Notes: generated from the sequence alone by a model not told the origin. DNA of 64,000 bases from Margaritifera margaritifera (GCA_029931535.1 JAQPZY010001621.1:2828001-2892000), one strand, 5' to 3'; counted from the stretch's first letter, positions 12,101 through 24,985 are shown. Made by a program: numbers and translations.

Positions 12101-13367
12101 TTAGACAAAACTAAGACCATTTTTAACCCAGTTTAGCAGTCCACTGGGCATAAGTTCCTATCCCTACCTGTGCATGGACTTAAGAACTTTCAAGCCGGGC
12201 ATGCAGGATTACTTTCTGACTTTGCTGGCTGGATGGATCCACAAGTTATGTATCATTTGCATTACACTGTCTTGGCTGTCATCCAACTGGTCCAGCTGCC
12301 TGGACAAACAATGTATGGTGTCAGTAGTCATGAAAATTTTATCTTGGACTGACAGACAGCACTTTACTCGACAGTTCCTACAGTGACGGCATCCTATGCC
12401 CAGCAGACCGCCCTAGCCGGCTGGCCTGACTGACCACATCCATGATACCAGTATATTGCAAACTGGCATCACAATTGGAGCCATCCATTTAGCCATCTAG
12501 TCTGGCCCAACTAACTGTGCCAGACAGGCATTCCCCGGAAAAACCATGCTACGTGATGGACATGACTCGGCCAGCCCTACTAGCTTATCCAACAGGTAGA
12601 GCTTTTTTTTATGCATGATGATGATTTTGCATCATCACTGCCATATGGAATGTTATACCTTTGGATGCAGAGCATACAGGAGGAGGACAACCCCTCCTCC
12701 CCCCTCCACTGTCAACAAAGGGGGCAACACAGACTTGCCTGAACATACTGATCCAACCATGGAAAGGACAGAATTCTGTTTAAGGTGACAATTAGTGAGA
12801 TATACAGAATTTTGCCTCCATCAGAATGCCTTTCTTCATTGGCAGTCAATACTACATACAAGGTCAAGGCCTTGGTGGATGTTGATGAAGATGATGAATA
12901 TCCATCCATCAGAATTTGACAACATTTGTCAAAGATTGCAGGAATTACTGGGCATCTCTCAGATAAAATTTGTGACCCTGATAATTCGAGGGGCTTCTTT
13001 TTGTGGTGAGTCAGTTGCCTGCAACGTTCACACCACACTGGTACAAATCACTAACTGCTGTTTATCTGCCATCAACATGTCAGCTCCACTCTGTTATAAA
13101 GTGGACAGACAAGTGTTTAATGCCATGTCTAAGTTGGTCAGGAATGTCATGTTGACTTCCTCCCTACTCAACCTGGCATCACTTGAGATCTTTCAACTAG
13201 TTGAGAAGGCTGGAAGTGACCATGCCTGAGAGTCAGTATGCCATATTGCCAAGGTAGTCATAAGGGCTGCTCACCACATGATTGTGAATGCCCTAACAGC
13301 CTTTTGTAATCTCAACTTGATAAGAAGAAATGCCCTTCTGTGATCTTCTCTTATACCCCACCATGCA

Positions 13368-13742
13368 GTGACCCAGTGCCCCCTCCCCTTTGGTTCCCCC
13401 TTTTTGAGACATGTTATAGACCTGAGCAGACTCAATCAGTTTATTACTGCCCTGAAGTTCAAGATGAAGATGACAAGGTCCATCCATCTGTCCATGCGAC
13501 GCAACAAATATGTGATCAGTCTCAACCTGTGCGATGCATATTTCCATATACCTATTCACACAGTATCACACAAATACCTTTGTTTCGGCTACCACAGGGT
13601 AGTGTACCAATTCCATGTCCTTCCATTTGGCCTCGATCTCAGCCCTTGGGCCTTTACCAAGACATTGGACTGTGCCATATTCCACTTCAGGACGTCCTCC
13701 TCCACAGCGTTGGCAGTGTACCAGGACAATATACTTCAATAA
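13368..13742 (+). pseudogene. DIRS-like reverse transcriptase fragment
   Basis: Conserved RT blocks are visible in order: HVIDLSRLNQFI, then VISLNLCDAYFHIPIH, KYLCFGY...YQFHVLPFGL and FTKTL. The catalytic box reads VYQDN where active enzymes have YxDD, and a stop follows at 13743. The same frame continues after the stop with MEKLNLVPSQHFFHLGMEF (RT thumb region). It sits inside a longer 494-codon open frame in another register, which is a shadow for most of its length. Confidence 0.88.
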
Positions 13743-14189
13743 CATTTGATAAGTTCAGTTTTGGTTCACAATATGAACAACTACCTCATTCATTGTTTAG
13801 GGTGGATAGTCAATATGGAGAAGTTGAATCTTGTCCCTTCACAACATTTTTTTCATCTAGGTATGGAGTTTCTAACTCATATCAGCCCGATTTGTCTTCT
13901 CCCAAATGCATTGACAGTATCATTCATGCATCAGAGAAGGCATCTGCCAGGACATTCATTTTGGAGAGGGACTTTCTTCAACTCCTTGACCTGTTCAATG
14001 CGGCGATGGACCTGTTATACCTTGGCCGCCTTTACATGCGCTCTCTGCAAATGGCCCTTCTGGCACAGTGGTGCCCGATCCAAGGTCATTTAGATCACCA
14101 GATTATGATCTCAACCAAAATCAAACACTTCCTACTTCGGTGGTATGACAGGGAGTGGTTAGTGGTGGGAATACCTTTAGAATCCCACA

Positions 14190-14620
14190 GCAGGAATTCA
14201 CAATCTGTACAGATGCCAGTTTGTCATGTTGGGGGGGGGGGGGGCACACTTGCTACAGGACTTTGTGATGGTCGGCAGCAAGTGGACACAGTAAGTGAAG
14301 GCTCTTCACATCAATCTCCTGGAAATGAAGGCCATTCTCAATGCCTCCCACACTTGGGTGGAATGCATCCAAAGCAAGATGGTTCTGATAATGTCAGACA
14401 ATTCAGTCATAGTGAACTACCTCTTCAAAAAAGGGGAGAAAAATCACCAGACCTTTGCATTATGGTATGGAAGAACCTTTGTTGGTTTCCCCAGTTTCAT
14501 ATAAACATACAAGTCCAGCACATCCCATGCATGCTCAATATCCTGGCTGACTCATTATCAAGGAGGGACCAACTGCTTCAAACGGAGTGGTCTCCATCCC
14601 TCCATCTTCCATCGAGTCTG
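14190..14620 (+). pseudogene. DIRS-like RNase H fragment
   Basis: RNase H blocks are seen across two frames: 'TDAS..' near 14205, LHINLLEMKAILNA (14300), MSDNSVIVNYLFKKG (14388) and HIPCMLNILADSLSRRD (14520-14570). A G14 homopolymer at 14231-14244 sits where the first and second blocks change frame. A second frameshift lies near 14505. Confidence 0.8.
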
Positions 14621-15344
14621 TGTCCTGTGGGGCATAACAATGCTAGACCTATTCGCAACAAAGTAGAACAACAAACTATCCACCTTCATCTCTACATTTC
14701 TGAACCCCGAGGCGTGAGCCATCGATGCCCTCTCAATCAACTGGGAGAGAATATGTGCATATGCCTTGCCTCATGTGGTTCCAATTCCAAAACTAATCCA
14801 GAAAATGAGAGGCTTGCAAAATAGTTCTGATTGCCAATTTCCAATGGGACAGATAGATCATGGATCAGTGATCTGCAACTGACATACCCAGGAAAATCAT
14901 AGCAACCCCCATGCTGCTCAAGCAGCCAAAGTCAGCATTATTCCATCTGCATCCAGAGAAACTCCTCCTTCATGCCTAGCTCTTCCCTTCCCAGCATGAA
15001 AAGGAGTTCTGCACTTTGATTGTCAAGAGGATCGTAATAGCTAGATGACCCTCCACTTGGAAGACCCATGAGGGGAATTGATGCATTTTCAATGACTGGT
15101 GTCATGTTAATGATGTCACACCACTCTCAGCCTCCATCCCCCAACTGGCTAACTTTCTTTTCCTCTTTGAAGACAAGAAGCTAGCCCATATCACAGTCAA
15201 GAGATACTGTTCCATAAACCAGAGACACGGCTAACATCTATTTTAACGTGGAAGGTAGTAGATGCTCTTCTAACATATTATAATCAGATAAGTACAGTGT
15301 ATTATTGAAGAAACATATTTTACTCCAAAAATTGATTTCTCAAC

Positions 15345-15707
15345 CAAAGCGTGACATGATACCCTTGAATTTGAAGGGATTCACTGTATTTTTTTGAATT
15401 TCTCAGATATTTAATTAATAATTTTCTGTGAATAAATCATTAATTATATATACAATGATTGACAGAATTATATATTTTAATGGGGGCTGCAAGTTAGATT
15501 AGTGTACATGTAAGCTTTTTGAGTTACCACTCATGAAATAAAGACATCATCATCAGTATTATTATTACTATTATTATTATTACATTTTCACCATTATTAT
15601 TATTAATCATCTCCATTATTATTATTAATTCTTATTATTATTATTTTTACATCAACATCATTAAAATTTTTATAATTAATTATATTGTCACTATTATTGT
15701 TATTATG

Positions 15708-15746
<39 letters not shown>

Positions 15747-15907
15747 ATTATTAAGCAGATTTCAGTTTATTTTACTGTTGCATTTATATGACACTATGAT
15801 GGAAGTTGAATATCAATATGATGGATTAATCTGATGAATAAAGTAAAATAAACACAACTTGGGCCCAAATAATGATTCAAGTACCAGATTTTAATTTCTG
15901 TTTTCAG
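15345..15907. other. end of intron 3: (TTA)n-rich
   Basis: Three interrupted ATT/TTA runs (15558-15605, 15620-15650 and 15680-15755), then 150 bases leading to the exon 4 acceptor. Confidence 0.8.
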
Positions 15908-16110
15908 TGTGTTGAATTTAACAAATTTGTTGGCTATCGTGATCACAGCAAAATGATCAGTGATGGACTGGCACTGATTGATAACAACACCTTCTGGACC
16001 GCCATTGAGTTTCTCGTGGATGTCGACCTGGCTGCACTGCCCACTCATATTGCCTACAAGATCAGAATGGACTCAGACAAAGTGGACAGCACAAAGAGAG
16101 TTATGGACAA
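15908..16110 (+). CDS. ABCA1-like: ABCA exon 4 (extracellular domain 1)
   Basis: Acceptor tttctgttttcag, donor gtaagg. Residues 151-217 plus two bases of codon 218. It opens with CVEFNKFVGYRD, equivalent to the ECVNLNKLEP block of ABCA1. FWTAIEF corresponds to FWAGIVF, and HIAYKIRMDSDKVDST to HVKYKIRMDIDNVERT. This block is highly diagnostic of the ABCA1/4/7 group. Intron 3 upstream is 5.9 kb and holds a DIRS-like retroelement. Confidence 0.95.
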
Positions 16111-18310
16111 GTAAGGGCTGTCACAACTTACCTATTAGCTACAGTCCAACCTCATATAACGATAATCTCTCTTATCCAGCCATGGTTGTTTTTTTCCAAT
16201 TTGAGTCCACCTCACTCAAACAGGTACCTCTCTTAAATATCCAAAAGTGATCCATGGGCTAAATGGCTGGTAAAGAGTAGTTGTGCTGCAGTTTTACTTG
16301 TGAGGATAAATTGCTATTTTGGGGTTAAAAATACAAATGAAATTGAGTGAAAATAATATTAAAAAATTAATATAAAAAATTAAAAAATCAGTCATTTCAC
16401 ATGTAGGAGATGTGGCAGCAGTATTCACATTTACCAGTACAAAGTATTATTGTTGTTTTATCCAAAAAATAAATTGGTCAATATATTAAAGTTATCTCAG
16501 GATTGAGAAATTTCAGCAGATTTGTGGATTTTATTTTAGATAAGTGTAAATCCATCGAACATTTGGGGTGGGGGGTGGAGGTCTGTTCATGTAAGCTAAT
16601 GTATCAAAGGTAATGTGATCCAGCTGTTTTCTGTAAAAATACCTTGTTAAACACATACTTTTTCAACACATACTTTTTCATTGGCTGTGCACAGACTATT
16701 ATTAAAGCAAATGCAGAATTTCTCCTAATCAGGAAATCCCTTACATCAGTGCTACATATAGCCATATATTTAAGACAGCATTTCTCCTTGGCCTTTTAGA
16801 GCTGATAAATAGAAGAATTCACACTCCTGACTAATCAGAAAGTTTGCTTCTTAAGGCATCTAGTTTTCAGTCTTGTGCTTTAGTTTGTGCTGAAATGGTG
16901 AAAGTTATAACCTATGCCAATGAGAACAGGGTAAAAGAGATAGATAAAGATATACGAAACAATTTCAGTTGGGACTGGATACATAGTTTAGTGATGTTTG
17001 AGACATCAAAATGAAAAAAGGAACATCAGTTTAGTGGTTTTATCAAGAAAGTTGATGTCCTAGGGAAGGCATTATGCACTTCACAAACAGAAAAAGATGC
17101 AAAAGAAGAAATAAAATCTTTTTGGAACTTGCAGCTATAAAGAAAAAAATCTGAATGGGGTTGCATTTTGCATCAGAGACACTATTATGTAAATAATGCA
17201 TGCCTGAACAGTTAGTGTATATACTTGAGTTCAAGTGATATAATTGTTGAAACAAAATTGTGTGTGTAAACTTTGTTGATGGTGTCTAAGAAGTTATGTT
17301 TTGCAAATATAAGTATAAACTTCAGAAACTCTCATAATGGTAACTAAATTATTTACACCTAAATTTTAGGAGATTTCTTTTTACTTCATGAAACAAAGAC
17401 TTGTATGTGCCAAAAACGAGATGCAACATATTATTTTCCTTACAAAATAACCTGAAAAAATAATTTCCAGCATGCTTTTGCAGGTAAAACTGCATTTGAA
17501 GTCTCAGAATTGTTTTTTGTTTATGCTTGTAGGAAAGTTATCAAAGAAGCTAGGAAAGGCTTTCTGTGACTCTCAAAAATGTTGAAAATCAATTTTGGCC
17601 TAAAAGTGCCTATGCCATCCCCTTGACCCTTGATTTTTTCAGATTTTTTCTCTCATGCCATTCTCATGTCTGTTATCTGTAGAATCAAATCATGGATATC
17701 ATACATGAAACTGGAGTTGCAGAAATAATCATTATTTTTTTTTCATGCTCTCTTTCTATTATTACAGCACGGCATACATTAGTTATAGGGGATTAAGTGC
17801 AGTTATATTGGTAGAGCAGATAGTATTTTCTTTGGAGCTGTTATATGTATTGCTGCTGATATTGCTTTACAGTTCATATCTTATTGCAGAGGTTACCATC
17901 CATTACTATCGCAATATATACCTCAAACTAATTTCAATATAAACAACTTAGGATGAGCTTGCCTTTGTTATAAGACTTTATTTGTATCTTGGCACTTGTT
18001 CTCTAGCCATTTTAATAATTGTACAGTGTATTTGATGGTCCAAATTAGCCATAATACAACAAAATTTGAACAGATTTATACAGTATGAAAATATTAAATG
18101 TCTGCAAATACAATAATCTTCATGAAAGTGTGAAACATTTTTTAAAATGAAATAATTACAATATAATTTATTTATCATGTTTATCATGCATATTGTATAC
18201 AGGTTTTACATATTGCTGTGATATTACAATTCAGATTTTCAGGCTGTCAAGTTTTATATCCAAGCATTGTCACATAAACAAAAAATGTTTAAAAAAACTT
18301 TGCATTTCTC
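16111..18310. other. intron 4, proximal part, nothing recognised
   Basis: AT-rich sequence with short open frames under 70 codons and no recognisable domain. A small duplication 'acacatactttttca' occurs at about 16650-16680. I see no exon. Confidence 0.6.
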
Positions 18311-18313
18311 CTT

Positions 18314-19826
18314 GAATACATTCCCCAGTCACATTAACATTAGAACTTATTGAATACATTCCCCAGTCACATTAACATTAGAACTTATTGAATACATTCC
18401 CCAGTCACATTAACATTAGAAATTATTGAATACATTCCCCAGTCACATTAACATTAGAAATTATTGAATACATTCCCCAGTCACATTAACATTAGAAATT
18501 ATTGAATACATTCCCCAGTCACATTAGCATTAGAAATTATTGAATACATTCCCCAGTCACATTAACATTAGAAATTATTGAATACATTCCCCAGTCACAT
18601 TAACATTAGAAATTATTGAATACATTCCCCAGTCACATTAACATTAGAAATTATTGAATACATTCCCCAGTCACATTAGCATTAGAAATTATCGAATACA
18701 TTCCCCAGTCACATTAACATTAGAAATTATTGAATACATTCCCCAGTCACATTAGCATTAGAAATTATTGAATACATTCCCCAGTCACATTAACATTAGA
18801 AATTATTAAATACATTCCCCAGTCACATTAACATTAGAAATTATTGAATACATTCCCCAGTCACATTAACATTAGAAATTATTAAATACATTCCCCAGTC
18901 ACATTAGCATTAGAAATTATTGAATACATTCCCCAGTCACATTAACATTAGAAATTATTGAATACATTCCCCAGTCACATTAACATTAGAAATTATTGAA
19001 TACATTCCCCAGTCACATTAACATTAGAAATTATTGAATACATTCCCCAGTCACATTAGCATTAGAAATTATTGAATACATTCCCCAGTCACATTAACAT
19101 TAGAAATTATTAAATACATTCCCCAGTCACATTACATTAGAAATTTTTGAATACATTCCCCAGTCACATTAACATTAGAAATTATTAAATACATTCCCCA
19201 GTCACATTAGCATTAGAAATTATTGAATACATTCCCCAGTCACATTAACATTAGAAATTATTGAATACATTCCACAGTCACATTAGCATTAGAAATTATT
19301 GAATACATTCCACAGTCACATTAACATTAGAAATTATTGAATACATTCCACAGTCACATTAACATTAGAAATTATTGAATACATTCCACAGTCACATTAA
19401 CATTAGAAATTATTGAATACATTCCACAGTCACATTAACATTAGAAATTATTGAATACATTCCCCAGTCACATTAACATTAGAAATTATTGAATACATTC
19501 CCCAGTCACATTATCATTAGAAATTATTGAATACATTCCCCAGTCACATTAACATTAGAAATTATTGAATACATTCCACAGTCACATTAACATTAGAAAT
19601 TATTGAATACATTCCACAGTCACATTAACATTAGAAATTATTGAATACATTCCCCAGTCACATTAACATTAGAAATTATTGAATACATTCCACAGTCACA
19701 TTAACATTGGAAATTATTGAATACATTCCCCAGTCACATTAACATTGGAAATTATTGAATACATTCCCCAGTCACATTAACATTAGAAATTATTGAATAC
19801 ATTCCCCAGTCACATTAACATTAGAA
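18314..19826. repeat. 38-bp minisatellite, about 40 copies
   Basis: The unit begins gaatacattccccagtcaca and continues ttaacattagaaattatt. Spacing between unit starts is 38 bases; one unit near 19126 is 37. Unit variants cluster: ccccagtc through most of the array, and ccacagtc mainly between about 19265 and 19690. attagc replaces attaac in scattered units, and taaatac replaces tgaatac in several. The last unit runs directly into DIRS-like terminal sequence (19827 on). A single unit-like string also occurs near 10228 and 22355. Confidence 0.97.
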
Positions 19827-20346
19827 AAGAAGCTCTGCTACCTCTTGAATCCAGCAATCATGGAAAGACAAAAATGAAAACTTTTAGACTTTCCTGTCTA
19901 TATACCATATAAATGAAGGGAAGAAATTCTTCCCAACCCTTTTTATTACCTTGCCTTACCACTATTAGGTGGCCAAGGTTGTTTTAGCTTTAGCTGGATT
20001 CGATGTACATTGTATCCCATACCTCTCATAAAATGCAAGTTATAGCTTGTGAATTATTGACCATCCATTCATCAACAAAGTTGGTATAGTGTTTAGTGTA
20101 AAGGTATTTACTATATGTTGCAATTATTATTTTGTGGAATTTGTCGATATTTATGTGAATTTTTCACAGTTGTGGATGTAGTTTTTTTTCTTTCTTTCTG
20201 ACTTGGGCTCCTACACAGGTATATTGGTGCACATTGTTGGTTGTTTATTCATGCACACTGCATGTAGTTTCACTTGTTTAAGCCACAAGTGTTCTTATTG
20301 TTATATTGAACACCTTTTGGTTGTTATTTCCGATTTTTCATTGGGA

Positions 20347-20476
20347 ATGGAGGTAGTGCCTGGTGAGGACAACCCCCACAATGAGTTTGGGGATTACCTC
20401 AATGACTTAGCATGGAGGTAGTGCCTGGTAAGGACAACCCCCACAGTGAGTTTGGGGATTATCTCAATGACTTGGC
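20347..20476 (+). repeat. 65-bp tandem duplication in Gag-like frame
   Basis: Two adjacent copies starting atggaggtagtgcctggt at 20347 and 20412, differing at a few positions. Each encodes EVVPG(E/K)DNPH then FGDYLNDLA. The duplication is not a multiple of three and breaks the frame. Confidence 0.93.
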
Positions 20477-21363
20477 ATACTCAGATCCCACAATGGAGCA
20501 GACTGGGGTCAGCTTTAAAGCAGTGTCAAGAAAATATTTCGGATGTTGCCAACTTCCAAGTGCCCACCACCATCAACTGAGAGCCCAGTCTATAAGGTGA
20601 AGGCTTCATCAGATTTGGAAAATGAGGATGAACTTCCTCCAAATGCTGCAGTTGGTAACAATAAAGGAAATATCAGACCATGTGTTGGGTAAGATCCATG
20701 GTCTGGGCAGTTCTAAGGCATGCTTTTCGGAAAGCTAGCTACCTGTGATGTTTTGGTCATGCTGGTACCAAACACATTCATACACATTTACCACTAAGCT
20801 TCTGACATTAGATAAAAGCTTTGCAGCAGTGGATAGGAGTGTTTTTTCCATGCAACCTATAGGCTCATGCGTAATATTGTGGCAACATCTTCCATGTTAG
20901 TTCCATTAATGATATTCCTTTTTGCAACAAGGTGGAATCATGTACTGCCCACCTTTGTCTCTCCAGTCCCAGACTCAGAAGCGTGGGTCATGGACACACT
21001 ATCAGTCATTTGGCAGGGGTTTTAGACCTATGCCTACCCTACCAACCACCAAGGTTTTGGTACTAAAATTAATATAAAAAATTGAGGAGTCAGAACTTCA
21101 AAATAATTCTGATAGCCTCTCTCAGGTGGGACAAATCTTGGGCGAATGATCTGCTTGATCTAGCGATAGACATTCCCAGGAAAAGTCCAAAATGTGCTCA
21201 AGCAGCTGCAGTCACTGGTGTTTCACCCCAGCCCAGAGAGGCTTCTCCTTCATGCTTGGTTCTTGTTAGGAGTGCCTTGCAAGGAAAGAAACTTCGACCT
21301 TCAGTTGTGGAGATAATCTCATGAGCTAGAAGGCCTTCCACTTTGAAGGCTTAAGAGGGAAAG

Positions 21364-21800
21364 TTGCTCATTTTCAGGGACTGGTGCAAGGTCAGCAGCA
21401 GTGTCCTGTTTGAGTGCATCAATCCCACAGTTGGCTGTTTTTTTTTTAATGAGAAAGTGTCAGCTCAGATTACTCTCAAAGGCTACTTCTGCATGATATC
21501 TGATATTTTCAGGCATCATGGCAGAGGAAATATTGGCCATGATAAAGATCTATCAGACCTGCTGGCCAGTTTTGATTTTAACAGGTCAAAATCTTGCATC
21601 CTGTTTCCTAAATGGAGGCTTTCATGGGTTTTGACATGACTCAATTCAAATCAGTTTGAGCCATTTAGCCAGTACCTTGCTGAAACTGCTATCATACAAG
21701 ACATGCTTTCTGATAGCTTTAGCTTCAGCATGCAGAGTGACTGAGTTGCATGCCCTTTTGCATTAGACCTGAACTATTTCCAGTTCAGATCGGATAGTTC
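21364..21800 (+). pseudogene. DIRS-like tyrosine recombinase, N-terminal part (element B)
   Basis: Reads FRDWC near 21372, then SAQITLKGYFCMISDIFRHHG (SAM-like core-binding helices), DKDLSDLLASFDFNRSKSCI and LFPKWRLSWVL, the usual block order of DIRS recombinases. The frame stops at 21637. The catalytic half after 21640 is shifted and its active-site residues cannot be read cleanly. Confidence 0.75.
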
Positions 21801-22639
21801 AATGGTCGTAATTATGCAACCAGGCTTTGAAGCTAAGAATAGGTTGCCATTAGTGGGCAGTCAAATCAAAGACTTGTCATGTGCTCTGTCTTTGATCGAC
21901 ATGTCAATAGAGGCAGCAATTCAAGACCCTCATGTTCAAATGTGATGTTTTGATCCGAGACATAATAAAAGCTTTAGGCTGGCATGCAGAGTCAGCTTTC
22001 TCGAGTTTTTATCTCCATGATCTAGCTTCAATGGAGAATGTAATCTAGTGGGTTCAGTGCCTGTGGCTTAGATAACCACCAGGCCCAGTTGATGTCAGCA
22101 CAACTTCCTCATGGGTGTGGATTTGGTGCTCGTGCTGGATTAACCTTGAATTTTTATGGGTAAAAAGAATCAGTTGTGCTGCTCATGTTAAGAGAGTTGA
22201 TTTCATATAGGGAAGGGTGCCCATAGTAGAGTGCTCAGCATATCCTCCTCCTATTACCCATTTTTCTAACGTTAATGTCATCATGGTCATGGATGCACTG
22301 TTAGTTAGGAAATGTATTCAACGGGGAAAGCAGATTTTTTAGTACATTATATTTCTCCAAGAATACTTACTCAGTCACATTACTATAAACCATCCCACAC
22401 CTCCCCACAAATGCAAGCATCTCCATTAAGGTAATGCTCAAGCTCAAACTGTGTAAACAGTTGTAGCCACCAAGTGGTGGTAAGGAGAGGTAATGGGAAC
22501 GGTTGGGAAGAGCTTCTTCCCTTTTTTCTGTATGGTATATAGACTGGAAAGACAAAACATTTTGTATTCCATGATTGCTTTATTTGAGAGGCAGTTGAGC
22601 TTCTTTCCCAACATTAATGTACTGAAAAATTTGCTTTTT

Positions 22640-22930
22640 AATATCAGTAATACATACCTGTTGCTATTGCGTTACTTTATTTTCCAGGACGCAAATTACC
22701 CTCAATCATATAAGAAAATTTCATCCTCCCATTTAGATGTAAAGTTCCAGAAGTTCAGAACTGGAAAAAAGACAGACCCAGTCTTGCCCCCCCCCCCCCC
22801 CCTTCCTCCCAGGTCCATGCACAGTAGCTGTCCGCTTTTTCAGGACAACATCTTTGTTCAGTTTAATTCAGTCTCGTTCTATGAAATATTGCCTTCTTCT
22901 CATGTCAGAGATGCATCTGGCATTTTAAAA
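22640..22930. repeat. left inverted terminal region of DIRS-like element B2
   Basis: From 'taatacatacctgttgctat' to about 22905, this segment is an inverted copy (roughly three-quarters identical by eye) of 27275-27515. Shared blocks are tgctattgcgtt, atataagaaaatttc, cctcccatt, aagttccagaag, aactggaaa, ggtccatg and agtagc. Contains a C16 homopolymer at 22787-22802. Confidence 0.82.
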
Positions 22931-23560
22931 ATGCGGATTTCCACATAGCTAGAGTATTTACACTTTCAGTCCATTTTATATTTATTCGTAGTTTGTGAGG
23001 CATTGTTGTTCCATTGTGTCAGCAGTGCCCTTTATGTATCCTTCCCCATCTGCAATAGGGTAAACCATAATTGTTCCTACCTAAATTTATCATAATTCAA
23101 TCAATTTTGGTTGTTTCTGGACTCTTGGGTAGGTATAGTGTCCCCATTTATCTCCATAATTTATTTGCTAGATAAATGCATTTGTCTACATACATAATAA
23201 ATGTATTTGTCTACATACATTTTTGAAATATCTAGTTTGATGATTCATTGACTAATGTTATATGTTGAATTTTAGACTCTTTTGGGGGATCTCACACCAA
23301 CATTAATCATCTATAATGAGTTTCGGTGGTCGCACACCACTTTTTATTATTCATCATCATATTATTGTGTTTTGTTGGTTTCAAACCAGGCTCATCATCA
23401 TCAATACCATATTGATAGGTAAAGTATTGCTGGTTTTAGGTTATGTTTGACTACAGATCCCACACCATTCATATACTATAATCAAGCTCTTTGATTACTG
23501 TTTCTTGTTTTTATATCTTTCTTTTTGCAGCAATATGTCATAGAGGGGCAAATGTGGGCA
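22931..23560. other. unclassified sequence inside element B2
   Basis: AT-rich, with a short 'tacataataaatgtatttgtc' duplication near 23190-23220 and 'catcatcatattatt' strings. No coding potential recognised. Confidence 0.45.
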
Positions 23561-24985
23561 TAAGAATGCCCCATGGGATATGCACCCCACCTGCCACTAG
23601 TTGCCAACGAACAGACAAGTGTCCATTCTGTTGTCTTTAGTGAGACGAGGTATGGAACCCTGCAGAAAGTAGACTAACTTCTAAAGGGACAAGGAAAAGC
23701 CCTTCTTCCTCCTCTATCTAGAGCATATGGGATCCTCCTCTGAGTCTGACTCAGAAGAAGACAACTCCAAGATCCCAGGAGGATATGGAATCCTTCTCTG
23801 GGCCCTCAGTGGAGAAGAGCACTCATCAATCCCAGGAGGATATGGGATCATTCTCTATGGAGAAATATAAGGCCCTTTGACCCCTGATGGTCATTTTGAC
23901 CCAGTCATTACCTGTTAGGGTTAGGTCCAGGGTCCCTTCACAGGAAATACTAGGGCAGAGAGTGAGTCATGGCCTCCCTCCAGTGAAGGAGGAGTAGCAC
24001 CCTCTCCAGACCCACAGCCCAGTGAGAGCAGAAAGTGAGTCATGCACCCTTCCCCTCTATAAAGCAGCCCTTTAAAACATGCTCAGTTCTTAAAAGGCCC
24101 AGCCATTTAGTTCAGGTCCTCATATTTTCAGTCTTATCAGGTATTTTGAGCTGCAGAGACTGGTGTCTCGCTCACTAATGCCAAGATGGAATCTCAAATG
24201 TGTTGTGGTCTTTGTCAAGACCCCCCTATGAACTGTTGAGTGAAGCTCCTTTAGACAACCTTACCTGTAAAACTGTTTTCCTGATCTCCTTAGCATCTAC
24301 AAGACAAAGGAGTGAGATCCATGCCCTGTCTATAGAAAAAGATTGTTTATGGTTCAATGGCAATCATGAGTCTGTTTCTATCCTTTGTCAATCAGGTTTT
24401 TTAGCAAAAAAATCATCTTCCTTCCACAGCTCCACTCCCTATAGAGATCCCCAGTCTCAGTCGTATCTGTGTTGGGGATGATAAAGATCCACTCTCATGC
24501 CCAGTTAGAGCTTTATGGTTCTATTTGACCACATTAAAAGGGAGATGAAAGGGTAGGAAATGTCTTTTCCTCCTTCTTAAGGGCTCGGCTGATATTTTGG
24601 CATCCACTAATTCTAGGTGGATTATTCTCACAATCAAGAGGGCTTATCAGTATCTTATTGAGAGGGACCTTTCATTCATGAAGATTAAAGCCCATGAGGT
24701 CCGAGCTATTACTACCTCATGGGCCTTTCTAACTAATTCATCATTGGAGGAGGTTATGAAAGCTACTTTCTCCTCCTTCTACTTTTGGTCTTTGGTGCAC
24801 CAGAGTGAAGGCAGATTTTCTTTGGGGCCAATAGTTGCATCAAAATAAGCGACCCAAGACGATACCAACTTTCAGTAGTGTACATTCCTGCTGTAGGGGT
24901 GAGTTTATCCTTTTCTATACCAGTTTTTGAGGCCATGAGCCTCCCTCTGCACTGGCAAATTCAGCACTGCAGTAGCAACAGGTAA
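23561..24985 (+). mobile_element. DIRS-like retrotransposon B2: tyrosine recombinase C-terminal half
   Basis: About 24195-24848 encodes, with one interruption, LWSLSRPPYELLSEAPLDNL then CKTVFLISLASTRQRSEIHALS (a box containing the first catalytic arginine), followed by ILTIKRAYQYL and KAHEVRAITTSWAFLTNSSLEEVMKATF with the HxxR-type box HEVR. This is the catalytic half of a DIRS recombinase. Upstream of 24100 are repeated 'cccaggaggatatgg' strings (about 23778-23850) of possible Gag origin. The terminal motif gcagtagcaacaggtaa ends at 24985, where a DNA transposon is inserted. Confidence 0.82.

Larger units (their letters stand above)
12100..15340 (+). mobile_element. DIRS-like retrotransposon A, degraded (Gag-like, RT, RNase H, start of YR)
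   Basis: A Gag-like frame runs from about 12795 to 13341 with one TGA at 13227. It is followed in the same frame by reverse transcriptase (about 13400-13860) and RNase H (about 14190-14620, frameshifted near 14505). A 'LDLFATK' block typical of DIRS follows at 14640, then the opening of a tyrosine recombinase (LAHITVKRY) near 15180, cut off at about 15235. The YR opening and the RT/RNase H layout favour DIRS over Ty3. The terminal motif 'taacatatta...attgaagaaacatatttt' at 15275-15330 recurs at the end of element C. It cannot be active: several stops, a frameshift and a truncated YR. Confidence 0.85.
19827..22560 (+). mobile_element. DIRS-like retrotransposon B, internally deleted
   Basis: The left terminal block at about 19886-19985 is matched inverted at about 22455-22556 (shared core tctatataccata, gggaagaa, cttcccaacc, tggtaaggnnaggtaat). 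Inside are a Gag-like start (20340-20600, with a 65-bp duplication), then the RNase H tail block (near 20930-21050) and a tyrosine recombinase with stops and shifts (21380-21800: INPTVG, then QITLKGYFCMISDIFRHHG, DLSDLLASFDF). The RT is missing. The order and the inverted termini fit a deleted DIRS copy. Confidence 0.8.

Noticed and set aside
14231..14244. G14 run as a G-quadruplex regulatory element
   Set aside because: A plain homopolymer inside a dead retroelement; similar G or C runs occur at 22787, 29992 and 42828. No structured four-tract arrangement.
13340..14824. 494-codon open frame as a host gene
   Set aside because: RT and RNase H motifs lie mostly in a different frame of the same segment. 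The long frame has no domain of its own until its last part, where it picks up RNase H and post-RNase H sequence.
18314..19826. CRISPR-like array
   Set aside because: The 38-bp units are contiguous without unique spacers, and the context is a eukaryotic intron, so this is a minisatellite.
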